NCBI GenBank assembly: GCA_026419775.2
Contig: JAOPGA020000734.1
Coordinates: 1-64,000 of the forward strand
DNA length: 64,000 nt
Direction of reading: 5' to 3'
From: Acrasis kona
Taxonomy: Eukaryota; Heterolobosea; Eutetramitea; Acrasida; Acrasidae
The position numbers and the translations under genes were made by a program. The notes below the pieces were generated by a model. It did not search any database and was not told the DNA's origin. It saw only the letters and a program-made list of their open reading frames with translations. Every line of letters begins with the position of its first letter. Position 1 is the first letter of the stretch. Positions 29,263 through 39,598 of this stretch are shown here, one piece after another.

Positions 29263-30684
29263 TTACAACAAGGCAGCGGCAGCGGCGGCAACAGCGGCAG
29301 CTCCTGCAACGATGGATGCGGCACCGGATTCTTCTCTTGCGTTGTCCTCACCACTTTCGTTTTGAACTGGTGGCTTTGTGATTGGGGCCGAAGTGGTCGG
29401 TCTAGGGGTCAAGCCAACTGGTGGTTGAGTTGTTGGTGCAGCAGTTGTTGGTGAAGTGGAAGTTGGGGCAGAAGTGGTTGGTGCCTTTGTTGATTCAGAA
29501 GGTATGCAGTATTGAATTTCGCAGTTCTCTCCCTTGAAACCAACGTTACATACGCACTTTCCATTAACACAACCTCCCTTTCCACTGCACACAACAGTTC
29601 TGGCTGGTGATGCGTTGTTGTCACCGCTCAAGTTAGCACTGCATGAGCTCGATCTGATACCTCTTGCAGGTGATGCATTGTTGTCACCGCTCAAGTTGAC
29701 GTCGTTCTCAGAGCCACAGATTGGTAGAGTTGGTTTTGGTGTTAAGCCAACTGGTGGTTGACTGGTTGGTGCAGTAGTGGTTGGTGCAATACTTGATGGT
29801 GCTGCGGTGGTTGGTGCAGTAGTGGTTGGCTTTGGAGTCAAAGCAACTGGTGGTTGACTGGTTGGTGCGGCGGTGGATGTGGATGGGATGCATGGGGTTT
29901 GGCATTCGGCACCCTTGAAACCAGCATTGCACTTGCAGACTTCACCTTGGCAGACACCATTTCCGGAGCAAACAACCTTTTCAGTGCGTGCTGGCGATGC
30001 ATTGTTGTCGCCGCTCAAGTTGGCATTTGAGCAGCTTTGACTGACTGTTCTTGCTGGTGAAGCATTGTTGTCACCGCTCAAGTTGGCGTCACAGGATTCA
30101 ACTGATTGAGAATCTGAGTAGACGACTGTTAAGAAGGAAGCACGGTTGTTGGCTTCTCTTGCAGCAACGGTGACTGATGCTCCGATACCTCCAGATGGGT
30201 TCCATGCAACGTTGAAGAATTCCTTGTTTGCAGCGATGGCATCCTTGACAAAGCTGGTCACATCTATGCTTGATGCGGCTTGGTTGTTCAAGTAGACTTT
30301 TGTGATTTCTGTTCCAAAGTCTGGGAATTCGTTAATGTTGGAGGTTGGGGTTTCTGAAAAATCTGTCGCGGTATAGAATTGCACATTTGGGTTCTTTGAA
30401 TTGTCAGAGGCTGAAACACGTTGTGGTGGGTTGTTTGAGAGTACATTGACGTTCAATATAGCACTAGATACGGTCTTTCCGGCCAAAGACGCAATGTTGT
30501 ATGCTGTGAATAGATATGATGGGTTGCTAGCGGAGCAGCATGAGATGGTGTACTTGTCGGTGTTGTGATAAGTCCTTGGACCTCCGTTTGCAGGGTTGGA
30601 TAATAAGTCCTTTGCGACCAAAAGGTCGACTGAAGCAGCGAATGTTACTGCAATAAGTGCGCAGAGTGTAATGAATGTTTTCAT
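29263..30684 (-). CDS. Secreted DNRLRE/EGF-type surface protein with repeated glyco-motif
   Basis: A single-exon ORF of 473 residues. It has a signal peptide (about 1-18). An N-terminal domain ending VTVAAREANNRASFLTVVY resembles the DNRLRE beta-sandwich family. Two EGF-like units follow (CSGNGVCQGEVCKCNAGFKG and CSGKGGCVNGKCVCNVGFKG). Each is preceded by two copies of the 12-mer NLSGDNNASPAR, four copies in all, each with two N-glycosylation sequons. Pro/Thr-rich stalks separate the units. The C-terminus is a hydrophobic, alanine-rich tail (AASIVAGAAAVAAAAAALL), the sign of GPI anchoring. Likely role: cell-cell or matrix adhesion. The near-identical DNA of the repeats implies recent duplication. 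Confidence 0.75.
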   Translation of the reverse strand: MKTFITLCALIAVTFAASVDLLVAKDLLSNPANGGPRTYHNTDKYTISCCSASNPSYLFTAYNIASLAGKTVSSAILNVNVLSNNPPQRVSASDNSKNPNVQFYTATDFSETPTSNINEFPDFGTEITKVYLNNQAASSIDVTSFVKDAIAANKEFFNVAWNPSGGIGASVTVAAREANNRASFLTVVYSDSQSVESCDANLSGDNNASPARTVSQSCSNANLSGDNNASPARTEKVVCSGNGVCQGEVCKCNAGFKGAECQTPCIPSTSTAAPTSQPPVALTPKPTTTAPTTAAPSSIAPTTTAPTSQPPVGLTPKPTLPICGSENDVNLSGDNNASPARGIRSSSCSANLSGDNNASPARTVVCSGKGGCVNGKCVCNVGFKGENCEIQYCIPSESTKAPTTSAPTSTSPTTAAPTTQPPVGLTPRPTTSAPITKPPVQNESGEDNAREESGAASIVAGAAAVAAAAAALL

Positions 30685-31269
30685 ATTTTTGTTTCTTGCT
30701 TTTGTCGTCTTGTGCCGCCTCTATTAATACTATGCTGTCAAACGTCGCTCAAAGTATTAATAACTCAACTTCCAAACATACACAAAAGATTTAAAAATTA
30801 ATCTACTTAATCTCCAAACTGAATAGATTTCCGAAGCCGCACTTGTCTATTTATGACATGAACATAGTTGAGAGTGTGGTGGCTTGCAGACTCTTTGGTA
30901 GTAGGAGCACGGAAGCAATTATCCAAGTCACATAGATAGTTAATGTTGCCTTTGGATATCGGATTAAACTGCAATTCAAGCTACTAGATGCGGATCCAGC
31001 ACTTTCTCTAGAATTTAAAGCAACGCATGATACATGTGCACTAGAGAGCTTCTATGTGCCACATTAACATATGAATAGTTTGTAAAACTAAAGATACTTT
31101 TATCGAATAATACTATTTTAATATCATTATTAATAATATATAACAAATACGACCATAGAAGTACGAATGAACAATAAAAGAACTGAAACAGAACACAATT
31201 GATGTTTGACATGCTGTATATAAATAGACCACAACAACATGGTTTTAATTAATATTAAAGTGAAACAAT
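30685..31269. other. Intergenic, divergent promoter region
   Basis: About 580 bp between the divergent surface-protein and Ras genes. No frame is convincing. It is very AT-rich near 31080-31150. Confidence 0.4.
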
Positions 31270-31904
31270 ATGGAGCACAGAATTGTCATGCTAGGTAGCG
31301 GTGGTGTTGGAAAATCAGCAATATCCTTGATGTTCATAAAGGGAGAATTTGTCGAGCGTTACGACCCCACAATAGAGGATGCCTACAGAAAAGCTATTCA
31401 AATCGATAATGAACGAGTTAACATAGATCTTTTGGGTAGGGTAGTTATTTTCTAGAGCATAAATTAACAGACATAGATACGGCTGGTCAAGAGGAATTTA
31501 CGGCCCTTAGGGATACTTACATGAGAACAGGACAAGGTTTTATTATAGTATATTCCGTAATTGATCCATCTTCTTTTCATGAAGCAGATGAAATATTTGC
31601 ACAACTATTAAGAACGAAAGATGCAGATAGGCTCCCTGTTGTGATAGCAGCTAATAAGTGTGATTGTGTAAATGATAGATCCGTTACAACGAAAGAAGGA
31701 CAGATGTTGGCGAAGAAGTATGGTGCTACTTACTTGGAAGTATCAGCTCGGAATTTTACTTTGGTTCTTTCGTGTTTCGAAGAGGTTGTTAGAGCAATAA
31801 ATTCAAGTGGTGATGAAGGAGAGTCGAAATGTTTTGAAGAGCCGATTCATCAAAAGGCTGTCACGGTGTCTAAGAAGACTAAAAGAAAGTGTACAGTGAT
31901 GTAA
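31270..31904 (+). CDS. Ras-family small GTPase
   Basis: Exons 31270-31435 and 31471-31904 with a 35-nt intron; 199 residues. G1 is GSGGVGKSA, the switch I region is YDPTIED, G3 is DTAGQEEFTALR, G4 is NKCD and G5 is EVSAR. The end is KKTKRKCTVM, a CaaX box with an upstream polybasic stretch, so farnesylation and plasma-membrane targeting are expected. The usual Gly-12 position is Ser in GSGG, and G5 has R in place of K. Ras proteins relay signals from receptors to kinases and PI3K. Effectors cannot be deduced. Confidence 0.9.
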
Positions 31905-32585
31905 AATAAAATGATAAGAAGGTTTTGTTAAACTGATTTTATTCGTGAATTCTGCGCAAGTCATGTGTCAAACATTTTAATTTGGTTAAACAACATAATT
32001 TGTTTAGAGGTATCCTATCGAGATCATTTCTTTTTCGGACTGTTTAGAAAAGAAACAGAGATATGAGAACAAACAGCGACAAACCCCTGCGCCAAACATA
32101 GGAGAAACGTTTACTCAGCCGCATTGTATTGTGATGAACTGTAATATTGTAAAAGAAGTCATCATGCCCGGCGAACATTGCGTCCATAATAAAAGTTTTA
32201 ATACAACAACTGGTTGTTTATTTTTAACGCAATAACATAATAAACTAGTAAGAGCTACACCTCTATTGTATATCTTCTGGGTACTATCAGATCAACATAT
32301 TCCGGTGGAAATTTTTCAATCACAGATTGGTAACTTGCTATCACATACATCTGTGTGCTATGGGAAATTACCACGACAGCAGCGTGACCCTTTACACTAA
32401 TGTTTTCTTAGCGAGCCAAATCTGGCTACTTCATCCGCAACAATAGCTCTGGATCATTACAATTTCACTGTCAATAACACACAATGTCACATGGCTTCCG
32501 ATACTGGTTCCAAACTTAATGGAGCGGAGCGTTTACGACGTTCGTTTGTCCACTGGTAGATTAAAGGGTACTAACTGCACACAAA
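31905..32585. other. Intergenic with minus-strand coding trace
   Basis: Mostly noncoding. On the minus strand, around 32262-32430, the frame reads VKGHAAVVVISHSTQMYVIA and then IEKFPPEYVDLIVPRRYTI before a stop, which looks like the last exon of a gene. I could not join it convincingly to an upstream exon or ATG. It may be a decayed gene remnant. Confidence 0.3.
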
Positions 32586-35500
32586 TCACACCGTCCAGGA
32601 TGCCTGGTCACTTAGACTCGTGTTACTTTGTTCTATATGATCCCTTAACAAGTGTTCATCATACAAGACGGGCACAATAGAGTTTTTATTTTTCGCCAAT
32701 ATAGGAGTATTTGAGCTACCTATACTGTTCGCGCTGTTATTTTTATTTGTCAATTTATATTTCATTGTAGGTGTCAACACAGCCTGAGCTTCACTTGTGA
32801 CTTGCTTGTTATATTGAGTAGTTAACAAATCAATAATGGCGACGGCTCTCTCGAAATGAGTTTGGCCGATTAAATAACTCTTTTCTACTTCTGTGAAATC
32901 AGGATTATCAAGCACAAAAGAGCGTAGACAGTTAGTATCTAATTGCATCTGTCTCATCATGTCATGTAATTCTTCTTTTTTTGAAAAATTCTTTTGCACT
33001 TTTTGCATGTTCTGTTCATGTCTCATTTTAATAAACTCTAAATAAGTGTTCAATAAAATCGCAATAAAATTATTCATCAATGGTAATTTTGTATCACTAT
33101 TTAAATTTTTTAAACAATCCATCGCTGCAGTTAATGTAGACTCTACAGCTTTTTGCATAACACTCGATGGAGGGGTTGAAGAATTTCTTCTCTCTACTTT
33201 ATTTTTTGTACTTGACCTTCTTAAAAAAGACCAAGTATTTTTATTAGATGATGAATTATCAGCTTTTAATGAATAATAAACGCCATAGGTAGTACTAATT
33301 TTACTAGTGATGGTCCAGTACTCATTACTGACCTCTTCTAATTCTTGACTCAAATAACTGGTGAGTCTGCCTAGCATACTCCTTAACTCGAGTATGAATT
33401 GCTTTACAATGGGATAGTAAAGGTTACTATACATATTTTTATTTTTCAAAAATTCTGTACTCTTCAAAAGATCTCCAAAAGGAGACCTTGAAATCAAATA
33501 ACCACGCTCAAAATCTAAATAATGAAACAAATGAAGCATGGATACAATTTCATTATGAAGAACACACATTATCGGTAAATTACCACTCCTCATAAACTCC
33601 CATAATTTAGAGTGTATGAAATTAGTCATAATATTTAAAACAATAATATAAAAATAACTAGTTGTTTTGTGTTTTGTAACAACAGGTATAAAATCATCAT
33701 TATGGCCATTTAATTTAAAACTTTGATCAGGACGAGTCTTTCTCACTCCTCCACCATATTCCTTAACCGGTATGATCATGCCCTCTAATTCATGATCCTG
33801 TTGTACATCAGATTCACCACCTCTTCTACTCAATGTCATAATTAATTGAGCTATAGGTAATTTATGATCGGTCATCAACTCTGATGTTGTAATGGCACTT
33901 TGTTGAGAATGAGGAGATGACACAAAAGATTGATCAACAAGAGAAAAATAATCATTATAATGAATTAAAATTAAATGTTTCAGACATTCTTGTAAATGTT
34001 GAAAAGCACCTGTGCGACACAAATGACTTTCTTTGGAATCTTCATCAATTAACAATGAAAAACTTTCATTTGAAAAGGCCTTCTTTGCGCATCGATAACT
34101 CTTAAAGACCTTTCCAAAAATAGAACTACTCAACATGGAGTCATCAGGATGCGACAATCTATTGTTATTATCGTAAAAACAAGTTAAAAAACTTACATTG
34201 GTTGAATTATATTACAAGTACCTTTATTAATTAGAATTTGTACTTTGGAGAAGAGGTATTTCAAATAAAAACTATCGAATGAATGTTTGTTGTGATGGGA
34301 GTCCAAAATTAAAATGTCGCTCGAATGTGAATTCTATTTTCAGAATTTAATGTTTAGAAAATAAAAGTGATCCTTACGTGGGTGGCATCGTAATCGGGAA
34401 TGAATCCTTCTTTTTTTTGATAATTAATGTATTGTTGATGTTCATCATTGGCGTTCGCATTATTCATGCTTTCGTCGTGTATGGGAGTGTTTAATACGCT
34501 GTCGCTGCTTACTGGTATTTTAAATTCGATACAGCTTGAGATGGGTAACAGTAATTTTTCATTACTTGTACTGAGTGATATCATTTCGGTTACTTTTGTG
34601 ATGAAGCTGAGTTCTACGGATAATATCGATTCAATGTATCGGTTGCATCCTTGAATGGATAATGTTGTAAAGTCGCTTAGTATGTTGATTGAATGTGAGA
34701 GGGACTGCCTTCGTTGTTTGTTTCTTGTGGGTAGAATGTAATAAATGTTGGACAAATAATCTTGTTCTTCCTGATCTATCAAATCTCCCTGCAAAGATTA
34801 GAAAAATGTCGAAATGAATCTTGTTACCTGACGCCACTGTATTTGAATTTGAGATCTTTGCCCGGCCTGCTCTGAGTGTAATTTTGGATTCAAGGGTGGA
34901 TATAAAGGTGATGTCAATGCTTTGAATTTTCTGGGTGCTTGTTCTGATTGTTGCTGCGGAGAGTTTAACATGATTTTGTAACTGAAATGGACTTACCATT
35001 ACTTCCAAACCCAATGTTTTTCTTGGTACCTGTCCAAAATATAAAGATTTGATTCGGTAGTCGGCAGACTTGATTAGTAGTGATTGATATGTTATCAAAA
35101 GCGTGCAGAATGTATTGTCTTGAAATAGATCAAAAGCCCTCGAGCAAATTTGATTGTACTCGGATATTAATCTAGAATGGTTAGTGGCAGTTTCTGTAGT
35201 GTCTTACATTAAAAGTTGGTCCAACCTCGTTTGGAAATGAAAGTCGTCAATCATGTCATAGTCCGCCATTACATTATTAGATAATTTTGTTAATTCAACT
35301 TGGGTTGATAAAATAATGTCTTTCGAGTGCTTGGCTATTATAAGGGTAGATACTTGAAGAATGTCCTCAAGTGTTTTGACCTCTGCCGAGTTATATTCTA
35401 TTATACACGCGGTATATTTAATTTGACTGAACCCACACCAAGCACGCTCATATGTATTTAGAAAGTTCGTTGCTAAAGTGAAGACCCTCTTATTGTTCCA

Positions 35501-35665
35501 CTCTGTATTTTCGGAGTTGTTATCAGACATTACTTCTTCCAATGTATTGACTGCTTGGGACACGCTCAACAAAATGTCATATTTGAAACTATTTATAGCT
35601 TTATCTATCGACAATATACTTTCATCAAAAGATGTCGCTCTGTAGAAGCTGTTCCCATTGACCAT
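32586..35665 (-). CDS. 959-residue multi-exon protein of unknown family
   Basis: Six exons (35208-35665, 34997-35171, 34828-34953, 34378-34788, 34197-34333, 32586-34158) are joined by introns of 36, 43, 39, 44 and 38 nt. They sum to 2880 nt. The protein is mostly helical, with a Ser-rich loop near residue 760. The last exon contains LCRTGAFQHLQECLKHLILIH and LLNTYLEFIKMRHEQN, and ends DQASWTV. The helix-rich layout resembles tethering-complex (CATCHR) or CCDC142-type proteins, but no motif is diagnostic. It has no signal peptide or membrane helix. I leave the function open. Confidence 0.6.
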
Positions 35666-35722
35666 TAATTTTTTGCGCTTCTAAACTTTTGTAACTACAA
35701 ACCAACTTCAACCAAACACAAG

Positions 35723-37164
35723 ATGAATGGCATTCCAATTTATGGAGTTCCACCGGCACCTACACCTGTGGAGAACACTGATATGGAAGTTGGTGTAATC
35801 ATACCGCCTCCGGATATGAAGATCATTATTGATAAAACTGCGTTGTTTGTTGCAAAAAATGGTCCAAAGTTCGAATCTAAAAAATTCTAGAGACAAATGA
35901 ACCAGACAAATTTCCGTTTCTCCTTGCGGATCACCCGTTCCACTCTTACTATAGGAAGTGCATAAGCGATTACTTCAAAAAAGTGGAGGATGATATGAAA
36001 GAAGAAGATGGGGACGACATGGAAGTAGAAACAGTCTCCCAGCCTGTCACACAACAAGTGATAACGAAAAAGGCGGATGTGGCATTCAAACCAGGAAGAG
36101 ACAAGCCAGCTTCAGATCCCATACCATACAAGTATGATGTACAAGTTCCTGCTACTATAAGTCCGCTGGAGTTGGACACTATAAAATTGATGGCTCTGTA
36201 CACCGCTAAAAATGGAAAACAATTTTTGTATACCATTTCTAATAGGGAGAGTCGCAATCCACAATTTGATTTTCTCAAGCTTAATCACAAACATTTTTCA
36301 TTCTTTTCTAAATTGACTGAAGTATATGCTAATATCCTTGCCATACCTAAACCTTCCGTCACACAGGATGTTCAAGATGTAGAAAACTTACGCTTCATTG
36401 CTAATCGCTCAGACAAGAGTGCGCTGCTAGATCGCTTGTTCGCAAAAGCAGAATGGGAAACATCAGAGATGCAAAGAAAGAGAAAAGAAGACATGGAACA
36501 AAAAGAAGAGAGAGAGGCCTTTAACCAAATAGACTGGAACGATTTTGTAGTTGTAGAAACCATAGACTTTGATGAGTTCCAAACAGTCGCTCCCGTTTAC
36601 GATCCATATGACCAAGTTGATTATTATGATGATGTTGCACCATATGAACCTAGTCAGCCCAAAACAGTTGAAGAACAAAACATAATCGACCAGATGGAAT
36701 CAAAAGTCGTCAATGATTACCAACCAACACAAAAGAAGAAGCAGTCCGGTCCTCAAACGAATGTTCAATACTTTAAGAATCCTGCCACAGGTGAACTCAT
36801 TCCAAGCGATAAAGTTGCCGACCACATGCGTATCGTAACGCTTGACCCAAGATGGAAGGAACAAAAAGAACGTGCCTCAAAGAAATTCACAAACACAAAC
36901 ATTGCTTCGGACGCTGAGATTACGGATCAACTCACAAACTTTGCAAAACATCGTGGTGACATTTTTGGAAGAGATGATGCTGGAAAGAACATTCCCGCTC
37001 CTGTCAACAATAACGACCCCTCACAACAACAAATGATGCAACAACAGGCCGCCATGATGGCCGCTCAAATGATGCAGCAACAAATGAACGCTAGACCTCC
37101 TGTTCAAGACGAGAAGGATCCAAAGAAGCCCAGAACTAATGGACCTGCGCCACAGAACAATTAA
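35723..37164 (+). CDS. SF3A1: Splicing factor SF3A1 (PRP21) with an apparent frameshift
   Basis: Two SURP domains are present. The first spans IIDKTALFVAKNGPKFESK and FLLADHPFHSYYRKCI; the second contains IKLMALYTAKNGKQFLYTI and FDFLKLNHKHFSFFSKLTEVY. Then follows the region that SF3A1 shares across eukaryotes: NPATGELIPSDKVADHMRI, LDPRWKEQKERA and a run to HRGDIFG. The protein ends in a Gln/Met-rich tail without the ubiquitin-like domain of animal SF3A1, as in yeast Prp21. In the first SURP the frame breaks at a run of six A (35879-35884). One extra A would restore the reading, and no intron fits. SF3A1 is a U2 snRNP subunit. Confidence 0.88.
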
Positions 37165-37286
37165 CTGACTGTTGTGGATTGAAAACGTTTGTGACTGGCT
37201 TTGAGTGGTTCACATAAAAGGATATTGCGATTTGTACTTGAAAATAAAATTGTAAGATAATTTCCGATCAACTTTATTTCCTATTA

Positions 37287-38194
37287 ATGACAAGTCAACT
37301 TTTTGTTGCTAGTGGTGACGTCTCCTTTGAGAACAAGACAGTAATCCTTGGAATTCCAAGTGTTGGAAACGTTGGTCAATTAGCCTTGGATTTTTTGATA
37401 TCAAGTTTTAATGCAAACAGAGTTGGGATTATTGATTCTGCATACATTCTACCAGTTGTCGGAAACGATCCATATTACGATCCAAATACTAATACTAAAA
37501 AAGGAATTGCACACACAAGTGCTGAGGTGTTTGAGATCAAATCTGCCCCTGATGTGCTATTGATCATAATACGTGCCCCCATAACAAGTTCAAAACTCTT
37601 TGCAACTGAATTTGCTACATTTTTAAAGGAATCAAAGATCAACCGCCTGGTTGTTCTATCTTCTGCAAATAGTTCGTGGAGGATGGATAACATGATAAGA
37701 GGTGGACAGTAAGTACAATTCTTTCATTCAAACCTAATAACATTTCCAGGTCAAACATTGTTGTGAGATGTCAACATGTAGGAACAGGATGGACCAACTC
37801 TCCCATTCTTGAACATGTAGTTCACCTTGACCAGGAAGAAAAAGCAGAGCTAGACTACTTACAGAGAAATGTCAATCCAATGACCCACGAAACACATTCC
37901 ATCCAGAACATACCTTCATTGCCACAAGAAGAAACATCGAAACAAAAAATGGTGAGAGGTGTCGGAAAAGAATTACTTGAAAATGCGAAAGATAAGTTTG
38001 ATGCGATACTACTGCTTGTACTTTGTAATGAAGGAGATAACACACCTCATGGAGTTCATTTAGCACATTTAGTTTCATTAGACATTTTGTTTGAGGGTCA
38101 AGTTGACAAATTACAACAAAGCAATATACAATGGCGTCCTCCTTCATCTTGGATGTATTTGTTCGGTGGTCCACCAGCTACTTCTCTGTACTAA
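37287..38194 (+). CDS. PSMG2: Proteasome assembly chaperone 2
   Basis: Two exons (37287-37708, 37750-38194) joined by a 41-nt intron; 288 residues. The start VILGIPSVGNVGQLALDFLIS, the following RVGIIDSAYILPVVGNDPY and the internal RAPITSS segment match PAC2/PSMG2, which binds the PAC1 partner and alpha-subunits during 20S proteasome ring assembly in the cytosol. The C-terminal LFGGPPATSLY segment is the family's conserved end. No unusual features. Confidence 0.85.
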
Positions 38195-38323
38195 ATTATC
38201 ATTCAATTAAAACATTTTAATTTACTTTTAATGTTCAACAATTCTCTGAGATGTTAGCAATGAAGGAGTGTTTGATAAGAAAGGGTTTATTAAAAATAGT
38301 TCTAAATGTTTATTTGTTCAACA

Positions 38324-39139
38324 CTACTTTGGAGCCGCTACTTTGAACTGTTCGTGCAATTTAATCTTTATTGTGTTGAAATGGGAATAAAACTCATCGA
38401 AGCAAATCATGTTTTGATCTTTGACCCAAGGATGCGAAGAGTATTCGCTGGCACATGCCCAGTCAACAATCTTTCCCTGCAAAGCAATTTGTGTTGCAAA
38501 CTTGTATATTCTTAGAGACGCAACGAATCCTTTTTTTGCTTTGTAAAGATCTTCTGTTTTGATGTTTCCATCTTTGACTGCATCATGAAACCACTTTTTG
38601 CTCATCTTCCAAACATCTTGACATTGTGTGGATATTTTACTCCGAAGCGAACCAATTCTAATTTCTGGGATTCCATCAGAATCTTTATCTGCCCATTCAT
38701 CAATAAGATTAAACTTTTCTTGTAATTTAAATTTATTAGGAATCCATATTGCAGACATTTCATAAATGTTGTACAGGTTCATTTTTTGAACAAAATAACT
38801 TTTACTATAGGTTGTTACGTCTATTTTGATCCCATCTACGATGCTTTGGAGAAAGCCCGTCTTGCGAAGATTTGCATCTTTACTAAGGGTGGGTGTGGAC
38901 TCTGTTTTTCTTAATACTAGACGATCGAAAGAATCATCTCTTATAATAGCCATAATGTCGTAGTCGCTGTCGGCACTTGCCGATCCATATAATCTGCTGC
39001 CGAACACATAAATATTCAAAATATCTTCTTGCGTATAATTATGGTGCAAAACGAGTTGCTCATTTACTATATTTTGTAGTTTTGTACTCTGTTCAGGTGT
39101 GTCCTGTTCGTCGAACTGGTTGTCTTGGTTGATTTTCAT
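38324..39139 (-). CDS. Nucleotidyltransferase-domain protein
   Basis: An intact single-exon ORF of 271 residues. NIYVFGSRLYGSASADSDYDI carries the GSxxxG...DxD signature of the pol-beta-type nucleotidyltransferase fold (metal-binding D-x-D). The following 180 residues are helical with no zinc or RNA-binding motif. Related proteins occur in bacteria and protists, and their substrates are mostly unknown. RNA or small-molecule adenylylation is possible. Confidence 0.65.
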   Translation of the reverse strand: MKINQDNQFDEQDTPEQSTKLQNIVNEQLVLHHNYTQEDILNIYVFGSRLYGSASADSDYDIMAIIRDDSFDRLVLRKTESTPTLSKDANLRKTGFLQSIVDGIKIDVTTYSKSYFVQKMNLYNIYEMSAIWIPNKFKLQEKFNLIDEWADKDSDGIPEIRIGSLRSKISTQCQDVWKMSKKWFHDAVKDGNIKTEDLYKAKKGFVASLRIYKFATQIALQGKIVDWACASEYSSHPWVKDQNMICFDEFYSHFNTIKIKLHEQFKVAAPK

Positions 39140-39184
39140 TACAATATGGAACGATCATAACAGATGTATCATATTTTAATAAAA

Positions 39185-39389
39185 ATGAGAACAATTCAAT
39201 TGCTATTAGCAGCTACTAATTACGCTTGCTACTGCGTGTGACTCAGGCTTCTTTTACCGACCTGGTTTTGGAGGAGGTTGGATCCCTTCCTCTCGTGGTA
39301 GTTACTGCCCAGGAGACAATAAAAGTTATGAGTGTCCCAGCAAGACTGTTAGTATCAAACCAAAAAGTCTTCGAGGATTATCGCGATAA
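39185..39389 (+). pseudogene. Frameshifted secreted Cys/Gly-rich fragment
   Basis: An ATG at 39185 starts MRTIQLLLAATNYAC, a signal-like segment that ends at a stop. In another frame, TLATACDSGFFYRPGFGGG and RGSYCPGDNKSYECPSKTVS continue the theme of a GCC2/GCC3-like Cys-rich secreted domain before stopping at 39387. One frame change near 39215 would join them. I read it as a broken copy of a Cys-rich secreted gene. Confidence 0.35.
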
Positions 39390-39598
39390 AGTAGAATTTT
39401 TAGAGGGAACTGTTCGCTTGCAAAACTTCACTGCCAAAGGAACAGTGTAGATTAGACCGACTATAGCTCTAAGCGCATAGTTTTCGCGATTACAAAACTT
39501 CAAGATCTTTTTGGTCCAGTTATATTCGTTCTAAATTTAACCCTCCTGTTAACCTTTTTAGTTGTGACCTGATCAAAACAACAAAAAACTCAGAAACA

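Noticed and set aside
37872-38174. Minus-strand ORF across PSMG2 exon 2
   Set aside because: It is antisense to a well-supported coding exon and has no domain of its own.
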